Source of the DNA: Desertimonas sp963772825
GTDB taxonomy: Bacteria > Actinomycetota > Acidimicrobiia > Acidimicrobiales > Ilumatobacteraceae
Length of the DNA stretch: 64,000 nt
Direction of reading: 5' to 3'
Assembly (NCBI GenBank): GCA_963772825.1
Contig: CAVYYX010000016.1
Location: 19,489 to 83,488 of the forward strand
A program made the position numbers and the translations under genes. Below the pieces are notes generated by a model. That model did not search any database. It worked only from the letters and a program-made list of their open reading frames with translations, and was not told the DNA's origin. How positions within the stretch are numbered: position 1 is the first letter of the stretch; the number at the start of each line of letters is the position of its first letter. Positions 17,084-24,113 of the stretch are shown in pieces.

Positions 17084-18075
17084 CAGCGACGTCCGTATCG
17101 GCTATCCCGGGCGGCCGCCGTAAGGCCGCCCGGGACGGTCGCCCCGGACGCAAGCTGACGTTCGACTACGTCAGCTTCATGGTCGTGTTCCTCGTCCTGC
17201 CGGTGGCGCTGTTCCTGGTGTTCGTGCTCTGGCCGTTCGCCCAGGCGATCTACTACACGCTCACCGACTGGTCGGGGTTCACGGCCGACTACAACATCAT
17301 CGGCTTGGAGAACTTCTCCGACCTCCTCGACGACAAGCTGTTCAAGCAGGCGGTCAGGAACAACATCCTGCTCGCCATCATCGTGCCGATCGTGACGATC
17401 TCGATCGCCCTGCTGTTCGCCTCGATGATGACGATCGGCGGTTCCAGCCACGGTCAGCTGCGCGGGTTGCGCAACTCCAGCTTGTACCGCGTCGTGTCGT
17501 TCTTCCCCTACGTCATCCCGGCGATCGCTATCGGGTTGATCTGGAGCCAGGTCTACGGCCCGTCGAGCGGCCTGCTCAACGGCGTGCTCACCAAAGTCGG
17601 GTTGGACGGCTTCCAGGATTTTGCCTGGCTCGGCGAGAGGGCGACCGCCCGGTGGGCGGTGATGTTCGTCATCATCTGGGGCTTCGTCGGCTTCTACATG
17701 GTGCTGTTCATCGCCGCCATCAAGGGCGTGCCTGCCGAGATCTACGACGCGGCGCGGATCGACGGTGCCGGCCGGTGGCGGATGGCAACAGCGGTCACGA
17801 TCCCGATGATCCGTGACGCGATCCAGACCGCGTACATCTACCTCGGCATCCTCGCCCTCGACGCCTTTGTGTACATGCAGGCGCTGACCCCGGCGGGCGG
17901 ACCGGACAACACGACGCTGACGATCAGCCAGAAGCTGTTCCGAACGGCGTTCACCGAGGGCAAGTTCGGCTACGCCAGCGCGATGGGCGTCGTCCTCGCC
18001 ATCGTCACGCTGGTGTTCGCCGCGATCGTCTTCACGGTCAACCGGCTCACAGGTGGCAGGAGCCGGGTCGAATGA
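17080..18075 (+). CDS. ABC sugar transporter permease (MalF type)
   Basis: The 331-residue protein has six or seven membrane segments and the permease EAA loop near residues 224-250 (IYDAARIDGAGRW...VTIPMIRD), which contacts the ATPase. It starts with the GTG overlapping the binding-protein stop. The first 18 codons encode a strong hairpin (see 17105-17135) that could lower permease expression relative to the binding protein. No ATPase gene lies in this cassette, so the pair probably uses a shared MsiK/MsmK-like ATPase encoded elsewhere, as is known for many actinobacterial sugar importers. Confidence 0.92.
   Translation: MTATSVSAIPGGRRKAARDGRPGRKLTFDYVSFMVVFLVLPVALFLVFVLWPFAQAIYYTLTDWSGFTADYNIIGLENFSDLLDDKLFKQAVRNNILLAIIVPIVTISIALLFASMMTIGGSSHGQLRGLRNSSLYRVVSFFPYVIPAIAIGLIWSQVYGPSSGLLNGVLTKVGLDGFQDFAWLGERATARWAVMFVIIWGFVGFYMVLFIAAIKGVPAEIYDAARIDGAGRWRMATAVTIPMIRDAIQTAYIYLGILALDAFVYMQALTPAGGPDNTTLTISQKLFRTAFTEGKFGYASAMGVVLAIVTLVFAAIVFTVNRLTGGRSRVE
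17105..17135 (+). terminator. strong hairpin just inside the first permease gene (possible attenuator)
   Basis: A perfect 12-bp G/C stem (17105-17116 with 17124-17135) closes a 7-base loop, 25 bases after the GTG start. No U-tract follows, so it is not a classical terminator. Because it sits between the binding-protein and permease coding regions it could stabilise the upstream mRNA end or reduce permease translation. It is coding sequence (PGGRRKAARDG) as well, so chance from codon bias cannot be excluded. Confidence 0.5.
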
Positions 18076-18983
18076 CAAGCACGGACCTGCACAAGGAGAC
18101 CACGTCGGCGGCGAATGTCGATCCGATCCCAGCGCAACCGATCCCGCAGCCCCGCGGGCGACCCGACGGCGTGAGCGTGGTGTCCCACGGCGTGCTGTTC
18201 GTGTGGTCGATCATCGTCATCGCCCCGCTGTTGTGGACGCTGCTCTCGTCGTTCAAGACGTCATCGGAGATCTTCTCCTCGCCCTTCTCGCTGCCTGCCG
18301 ACTGGAACCTCGACAACTTCCGCACGGCGTGGACTCAGGAGGGCTTCGGCAACTACTTCCTCAACACCATCGTCATCGTGGGCAGCGCTCTCGTCATCGT
18401 CATGACGCTGGGGTCGATGTGCGCCTACGTGCTCGCCCGCTTCCGGTTCCCCGGCAACCGGCTCATCTACTACCTCATGCTCGCCGGCCTGACGTTCCCG
18501 GTCTTCCTCGCCATCGTGCCGCTGTTCCTGCTGATGCGTGACATCGGACTGCTCAACCGGCAACCAGGGCTCGTCGTCGTGTACGTGGCGTTCGCCCTCC
18601 CGTTCACCGTCTTCTTCCTCTATCCGTTCTTCAAGCGGCTGCCCAACGAGATCTCGGAGGCCGCCGCCGTGGATGGCGCCGGCGAGTGGCGGACGTTCTT
18701 CCAAGTGATGTTGCCGATGGCCAAGCCGGGCGTGGTCTCGGTGGCGATCTTCAACTTCCTCGGTTTGTGGAATCAGTTCCTGCTGCCCGTTTCGCTCAAC
18801 ACCGACCAGGACAACTACGTGCTGTCCCAGGGCCTGTCACGCTTCGCCTCGCAGGCCGGCTACGCCGTCGACTTCGGCGCGCTGTTCGCTTCCGTGATGA
18901 TCGTCGTCGTGCCGGTGCTCATCATGTACGTCATCTTCCAGCGCCAGCTGCGCGGATCGGTCGCCCAAGGCACGATCAAGTAG
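18072..18983 (+). CDS. ABC sugar transporter permease (MalG type)
   Basis: The 303-residue protein has six membrane segments and the conserved EAA loop EISEAAAVDGAGEW...MLPMAKPG near residues 194-221. The start overlaps the previous stop (ATGA). A long hydrophilic N-terminal segment of about 35 residues precedes the first membrane helix, as is usual for MalG-type subunits in actinobacteria. It forms the membrane channel with the preceding MalF-type subunit. Confidence 0.92.
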   Translation: MTSTDLHKETTSAANVDPIPAQPIPQPRGRPDGVSVVSHGVLFVWSIIVIAPLLWTLLSSFKTSSEIFSSPFSLPADWNLDNFRTAWTQEGFGNYFLNTIVIVGSALVIVMTLGSMCAYVLARFRFPGNRLIYYLMLAGLTFPVFLAIVPLFLLMRDIGLLNRQPGLVVVYVAFALPFTVFFLYPFFKRLPNEISEAAAVDGAGEWRTFFQVMLPMAKPGVVSVAIFNFLGLWNQFLLPVSLNTDQDNYVLSQGLSRFASQAGYAVDFGALFASVMIVVVPVLIMYVIFQRQLRGSVAQGTIK

Positions 18984-18990
18984 TCGTGGT

Positions 18991-20922
18991 GTGACGACCT
19001 CATTGGTTGTCAAGACCGTCGCGCTCCCGACCGCGCCGCTCGGACCGTGCAGCCCGCTGCCGATGCTCGATCCGTTGTCCTCGATCGGCGACATCGCCGA
19101 CGAGGTCCCCGCCGACATCGCCGAACGGGCGCGGGCTGGTGCACCGCCGTCGCTGCTGCCGTACCTCGCCCAGGACGACTATGGCCGCGATCTCACGGTT
19201 CACCGGCACCGCGTCGCCATCCTCGAGAACGAGCACGTGCGAGCCACCGTGGCGCTCGACCTCGGCGGACGCCTCATGTCGCTCTACGACCGCCGCTCCG
19301 AACGACAGCTGCTCTACGTCAACCCGGTCGTGCAGCCGGCCAACCTCGCCCTGCGCAACGCCTGGTTCTCCGGCGGCGTCGAGTGGAACATCGGCACGCG
19401 GGGCCATTCACCAACGACGATGGACACGCTCCACGCCGCTGCCGTCGTGGGACCGGGTGGCGAACCGCTCCTGCGATTGTGGGAGTGGGAGCGGATCCGC
19501 GGCGTGGTCTACCAAGTCGACCTGTGGCTGCCGTCGTCGTCTCCGGTCCTCTTGGCACACACCCGGATCCGCAACGTCAACGACGCCGCGACGCCGATGT
19601 ACTGGTGGACGAACGCGGCGATCGCCATTACCGCGGACACTCGTGTCATCGCCCCGGCACGGCGCGCCTTTCGGACGGAGTACCCGAACGGACTGCGCGT
19701 CGCCGGAGTGCCCGACGACGGCGATGGTGACGTGACGTTCCCGGCTCGCCACGCTCACGCCGCCGACTTCTTCTTCGACATCGAGCCGCGCCAACGGCCG
19801 TGGATCGTCGCAGTCGGCGGCGACGGAGCGGGCACCGCTCACGTCTCGACGGCCAGGTTGGGCGGTCGCAAGCTGTTCGTCTGGGGCACCGGCCGCGGCG
19901 GGCAACGCTGGCAGCGGTGGCTCTCCCACGGAGGCGACGAGGTGTACGCCGAGATCCAGGGCGGGCTGGCGCCCACCCAGTTCGAGCACCTGACGATGCC
20001 GGCGCGGGCCGAGTGGGGTTGGACCGAGGCGTTCGGAGCAGTCGCCGTCGACGGCACGCGTAGCCACGGAGCCGACTGGGAGGATGCGGTGCGGCACGTG
20101 GGGGAGGCCGTCGACGAGATGGTGTCGGCCGACCGCCTCGACGACTGGCATCGTGCCGCGGACCACGTTGCGGATCTTCCGCCCGTCGAGATGCTGGCCA
20201 CGGGGTCTGGTTGGGGGGCCCTCGAACGGCTGCGTCGGGACGACACCGGAACGGCGTGGTTCGACGACACCGGCACCCCCTTCCCCGACTCCTCGCTCGG
20301 TGCCGAGCAGGAGGCCTGGCTGTCCTTGCTGCGGACCGGACAGCTCCCGCCTCGGTCTCCGGGAATCGCTCCGCCCTCGTACGTCGCGGGTGGCGACTGG
20401 GAGCGGAGGCTTGCCGCGGCGCCGGCCACGTGGCTCACCGACTACCACCGAGCGGTCCTCGCCCACGGCCGTGGTGACCGGGTCGTGGCGATTGCCCTCT
20501 ACGAATCCTCGTTGCATCGGGATGAGAGCGCGTGGGCACGTCGCGGACTCGCCGTGGCGATCGCCGCCGAGGGACGCCTCGGCGAGGCCGCCGAGCACGC
20601 TGTCGCCGCCGCCCGATTGGCGCCCGCCGAGTGGCGCCTGGCAGCCGAGGCGATCAGCCGACTGCTCGACGACGACCGCCCAGCGGACGCCACGGCGTTG
20701 ATCGACCGCCTACCGTCCGGGATCCGCGAGCACAGCCGACTACGGCTGCTCGAAGCGTGGGCTGCCCACGGTGCCGGCGATGCCCAACGAGCAGCGGCAA
20801 TCCTCGACGCCGGGCTCGAGGTCGCCGGCCTGCGCGAAGGCGAGCGCAGCATCGATCAGCTGTGGAGCACCGTGTTCCCGGACCGTCCGCTGCCCGAGGA
20901 GTACGACTTCCGCATGACGTGA
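18991..20922 (+). CDS. DUF5107-domain protein with C-terminal helical repeats
   Basis: The 643-residue product starts at a GTG 7 bp after the second permease gene. Residues about 40-360 look like the DUF5107 galactose-mutarotase-like beta-sandwich (LGGRLMSLYDRRSERQLLYVNP, FSGGVEWNIGTRGHSP, FVWGTGRGGQRWQRWL). The C-terminal 200 residues are Ala-rich helical pairs resembling tetratricopeptide repeats. No signal peptide is evident, so it acts in the cytoplasm. DUF5107 proteins are repeatedly found beside sugar ABC transporters and are presumed to act on the imported carbohydrate; this has not been shown by sequence alone. It closes the operon. Confidence 0.75.
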   Translation: MTTSLVVKTVALPTAPLGPCSPLPMLDPLSSIGDIADEVPADIAERARAGAPPSLLPYLAQDDYGRDLTVHRHRVAILENEHVRATVALDLGGRLMSLYDRRSERQLLYVNPVVQPANLALRNAWFSGGVEWNIGTRGHSPTTMDTLHAAAVVGPGGEPLLRLWEWERIRGVVYQVDLWLPSSSPVLLAHTRIRNVNDAATPMYWWTNAAIAITADTRVIAPARRAFRTEYPNGLRVAGVPDDGDGDVTFPARHAHAADFFFDIEPRQRPWIVAVGGDGAGTAHVSTARLGGRKLFVWGTGRGGQRWQRWLSHGGDEVYAEIQGGLAPTQFEHLTMPARAEWGWTEAFGAVAVDGTRSHGADWEDAVRHVGEAVDEMVSADRLDDWHRAADHVADLPPVEMLATGSGWGALERLRRDDTGTAWFDDTGTPFPDSSLGAEQEAWLSLLRTGQLPPRSPGIAPPSYVAGGDWERRLAAAPATWLTDYHRAVLAHGRGDRVVAIALYESSLHRDESAWARRGLAVAIAAEGRLGEAAEHAVAAARLAPAEWRLAAEAISRLLDDDRPADATALIDRLPSGIREHSRLRLLEAWAAHGAGDAQRAAAILDAGLEVAGLREGERSIDQLWSTVFPDRPLPEEYDFRMT

Positions 20923-21012
20923 CCGCAGGCCGCGGACTCTTTGGTTCCTGTGACGATGTTGGTGGCGTCATCCATGCCAATGACACGAAAGGTCCCCAGA
21001 TAGCGTGGGAGG

Positions 21013-21998
21013 TCAGCGGAGGGTCGCGAGCGAGGTGTGGATCCGGGCGAACACGGACTCGTCGACGACGTTGTCGCCGTGGCGCAGGGCGAGGACGATC
21101 GCCCCGGCGACGCCGTCGGCGACGGTCACGACCGACGGGGCGGCGGTCCCGCGAGGCAGCGCCACAATGGCCTGGCGGGCGACTGACGGCTGGTGCGCCA
21201 GGATGCTGCCGCCGAGGACCAGCGGCCCGACGAGACGCGGGTCGACGACCGCTCCGAGCGTCGTCGCCAAGGCGTCGCCGGCCCGGGCAACGATGCGCCC
21301 GGCCACCTCGTCGTTGCCCTCCGCAGCCTCGAACACGAGCGGCGCCAAGCGGGCAAGCTCCACCGGTCGCAGTCCGTACACGACGTGGACCAGCTGCTGG
21401 AGGGCATCCGGTCGGCCACCGTCGTTGACCGGCCCGGTTGTCGCGATGCCGAGTTGGGAGAGCACGAGGTCGACGAGGGCGGTCGGCTGACCGCGGCCAT
21501 CGAGCGTGGCCGCTGCGGCCGACACGGCACGATGCCCGATCCAGAATCCGGAGCCAGCGTCTCCGAGCAACCAGCCGAGTCCGTCAGCCGTCGCCTCGAT
21601 CTGGTGGTCGCGGATCCGTACTGCTGCGGCCCCGGTGCCGGCGACGAGGACGTAGCCGTCCGGTGCCAGCGATCCCGAGTGGTAGGCGACGAGCAAGTCC
21701 GGTTCCATCGTCAGCGGCTCCGGAAGCCCGGCGCTGATCAGCTCGCGGTGCAACCGTGGGCCGGTGGCGCCGCCGGCCCCGGCGATCCCGACAACCCCGA
21801 GGTGATGTCGGCAGGTGTCGAAGCGGCCGCGGCCAAGGCCGTGCGGGTCGCGGCGACGATCGCGGTGACGGCGGTGATCGTGTCGAACGAAGTCGGGTTG
21901 CCACTCCCGGCCGTGCCGTAGCCGAGACAGCTGCCGTCGGCAGCCACGACGGCGGCGCGGGTCGAGGTGCCACCGACGTCGACGGCGAGATAGTTCAT
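21013..21998 (-). CDS. BadF/BadG-type ATPase, N-acetylglucosamine kinase-like (one frameshift)
   Basis: The start at 21998 gives MNYLAVDVGGTSTRAAVV, the phosphate-1 motif of the actin-like ATPase/sugar-kinase fold. The frame runs to about 21810 and then must change: continuing requires one extra G in the GGGG run near 21803, after which the body is intact with VLVAGTGAAAV, WLLGDAGSGFWIG and LVLGGSIL. These fit the BadF/BcrA group that includes N-acetylglucosamine kinases. Its convergent position next to the SIS gene and sugar transporter suggests it phosphorylates the imported sugar. The single missing G in a homopolymer could be a sequencing error. Confidence 0.75.
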
Positions 21999-22020
21999 GG
22001 CGCCAGTAGCTTGCCCCGCC

Positions 22021-22681
22021 GTGAAGTCGAAACTGGCACCGCTCTTTCTGGTCGCGATGGCCGTCCTCGGCGCCTGTGGCGACGATGACGACGCCGGCGA
22101 TGACGGCGGCCGTCGGCACCACGCCGAGCGGATGCGCGGACGTCGATCAGCCGGCGGCCCGTGAAGACGGGGGAGCGACGGCACCGACCGACACCCTCGA
22201 CCCGTCGCAGGCGTGGACGCTCACGTTCGAGACATCGTGCGGCTCGTTCGTCGTCACGCTCGATGTCGATTCGGCACCCGCCACCGCTGCCTCGCTCGTC
22301 GCCCTCGCAGAGGACGGGTTCTACGACGACACCGTGTTCCATCGCATCGTGCCCGGTTTCGTGATCCAGGGCGGCGATCCGACCCAGACCGGCGGGGGTG
22401 GTCCCGGCTACAAGACCGTCGACGTCCCGGCCGCCGACGCCGCCTATACACGAGGCGTGGTCGCCATGGCCAAGGCGGGCCCCGAGCCGGCCGGGACCGC
22501 CGGCAGCCAGTTCTTCGTGGTCACCGGTGCCGACGTCGGCCTGCCGCCCGACTACGCCGTCGTCGGCGAGGTGACGGACGGCCTGGACGTCGTCGAGCTG
22601 ATCGGCACGCTGGGCGATCCGGCCACCGAGCGGCCGACGCAACCCGTCGTCATCGAGTCGGTCACCGTCGCCTCCTCCTGA
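22021..22681 (+). CDS. cyclophilin-type peptidyl-prolyl isomerase, probable lipoprotein (one frameshift)
   Basis: From 22200 on the frame encodes a cyclophilin domain: FETSCGSFVVTLD, FYDDTVFHRIVPGFVIQGGDP and GSQFFVVTGA, including the FHRI arginine and QGGD glutamine positions of the active site. The frame carrying the domain is open from 22076 but has no export signal. A GTG at 22021 in another frame gives a typical lipoprotein signal with lipobox VLGAC and an Asp-rich linker; the two frames join somewhere between 22081 and 22130. I read one gene with an indel in the linker. It would be a membrane-anchored folding catalyst outside the cell. It lies 22 bp from the divergent kinase start. Confidence 0.75.
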
Positions 22682-22825
22682 ACCGCATCCGCAGCGCGAG
22701 GTGCACCGAAACGGTGCAACTGGCTCCTCACCTCGTTCGTCCACAGCTATTCACCGTCTGTCCCCAGCAAATTCACACGGTTAGGGGGCTGACGATCCAC
22801 AGGCGAGGTCGTTCACAATCGCACC

Positions 22826-23143
22826 ATGTCGATGAGCATCCGCCGATCGCTCGATCGTCCCCGCCGCCACGGCGTGCTCGTGCAGCCGGATGACCGCCGT
22901 GCCCTGGAGCGGTCTGGCTGGCGCACCACCCTCGATTACCGCGAGAACCACATCCGTGGCCGTGACGGACGGCTGCTCGAGGTCGTGCCGTCGTGGACGG
23001 CCGAGGCCGAGCGCTTTGACGGGGATCTGGCGGTTGCCTCGGCGATCGGCGTGACCGCGGACGAGGCCTGGGCCCACCTCCGCGACGATGTGGAGTCGGG
23101 CCGGACAACGATCACGACCCGGCTTCGCCTGCTTACCCGGTGA
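22826..23143 (+). CDS. small hypothetical protein
   Basis: The frame encodes 105 residues, basic at the N terminus (MSMSIRRSLDRPRRHG) and with a central RENHIRGRDGRLLEVVPSW segment. There is no membrane segment and no family I recognise. It ends 28 bp before the PPOX gene, so the two may be co-transcribed. Its start at the ATG 22826 is chosen because codons before it are not in a coding context. Confidence 0.55.
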   Translation: MSMSIRRSLDRPRRHGVLVQPDDRRALERSGWRTTLDYRENHIRGRDGRLLEVVPSWTAEAERFDGDLAVASAIGVTADEAWAHLRDDVESGRTTITTRLRLLTR

Positions 23144-23171
23144 TCCCCCCACCGGGTGGCAGGATGGCCCC

Positions 23172-23600
23172 ATGGCCTTGCTCACCGACGATGTCCGCCA
23201 GTTCCTGACTACCGGCACCAGGACCGGCAAGCTCGGCTGGGTGGCGAGCGATGGTCGTCCGCTCGTTGCTCCGATCTGGTTCGTGGTGGAGGGCGACGAC
23301 CTGTTGTTCAACACCGGCGCCCGCACGGCGAAAGGGATCGCGATCGCCGGCGACCCGCGCTGCGTGCTCGTCGTCGACCTCGAGGAGCCTCCGTACGGAT
23401 TCGTCCAGGTGCAAGGTGTCGCCGAGATCACCGAGCAGCTCGACGAGGTCCGGCGCATCGCCACCCTGACCGGGGGGCGCTACATGGGCGCCGACCGGGC
23501 CGAAGAGTTCGGCGCCCGCAACGGCGTTCCCGGCGAGCTGGGCGTGCGCCTGCGACCGACCAAAGTCGTCGCCAGTCTCGACATGACGGCGACCGAGTGA
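23172..23600 (+). CDS. PPOX-class (F420- or flavin-dependent) oxidoreductase
   Basis: The 142-residue protein has the split-barrel pattern of the pyridoxamine-5'-phosphate-oxidase-like family: GKLGWVASDGRPLVAPIWFVV, DDLLFNTGARTAKGIAIAGDPR and VQVQGVAEI. In actinobacteria proteins of this length are often F420-dependent reductases (F420-PPOX), and the KLGW/APIW pattern fits that group. Substrate is unknown. The ATG at 23172 gives the usual short N terminus. The stop overlaps the GTG of the following GNAT gene (GTGA). Confidence 0.85.
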   Translation: MALLTDDVRQFLTTGTRTGKLGWVASDGRPLVAPIWFVVEGDDLLFNTGARTAKGIAIAGDPRCVLVVDLEEPPYGFVQVQGVAEITEQLDEVRRIATLTGGRYMGADRAEEFGARNGVPGELGVRLRPTKVVASLDMTATE

Positions 23601-24106
23601 CGGGGACGGCGCACGGCGTCGTCGTCCGCGACGCCACGGGACAGGACTGGCCGGGCATCTGGACGTTCCTCCGCACGATCGTCGAGTCGGGCGAGACGTT
23701 CACGTGGGACCGCTCGACGGACGAGTCGACGGCCCGCCGGCGATGGATGCACGACCCGCCCGGTGTCACGCTGGTCGCCGTCGACGCGGCGGACACGGTG
23801 CTCGGTACGGCCGAGATTCACCCCAACTACGGCGGCGCAGGCGGGCACGTCGCCAACGCCGGATTCATGGTCAACCCGGCGTACGGCGGGCGAGGGGTCG
23901 GGCGGGCGCTCGGCGAGCAGGTCGTCGACCGGGCACGGCGCGACGGCTACGAGGCGATGGTGTTCAATGCCGTGGTGGAGACGAACGCCAACGCCGTGGC
24001 CCTGTGGAAGTCGCTCGGCTTCGAGGTCCTGGCAACGATCCCGCGCGCCTTCGCCCATCCGACGCGAGGCAAGGTCGGCCTACTCGTGATGCACCGCGAG
24101 CTGTGA
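23597..24106 (+). CDS. GNAT-family N-acetyltransferase
   Basis: The 169-residue product has a GNAT fold with the acetyl-CoA-binding motif GGRGVGRALGEQV (around residues 96-108) preceded by the beta-4 strand AGFMVNPAYG, and a C-terminal ANAVALWKSLGFEV element. It starts with the GTG overlapping the PPOX stop, so translation is coupled. The acceptor is not predictable. It converges on the helicase gene with 7 bp between stops. Confidence 0.85.
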   Translation: MTGTAHGVVVRDATGQDWPGIWTFLRTIVESGETFTWDRSTDESTARRRWMHDPPGVTLVAVDAADTVLGTAEIHPNYGGAGGHVANAGFMVNPAYGGRGVGRALGEQVVDRARRDGYEAMVFNAVVETNANAVALWKSLGFEVLATIPRAFAHPTRGKVGLLVMHREL

Positions 24107-24113
24107 TCCCGGC

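Noticed and set aside
22745..22805. TCCACA-containing stretches resembling DnaA boxes, possible origin
   Set aside because: They do not match TTATCCACA closely, and dnaA, dnaN, gyrB or rpmH are absent from the window.
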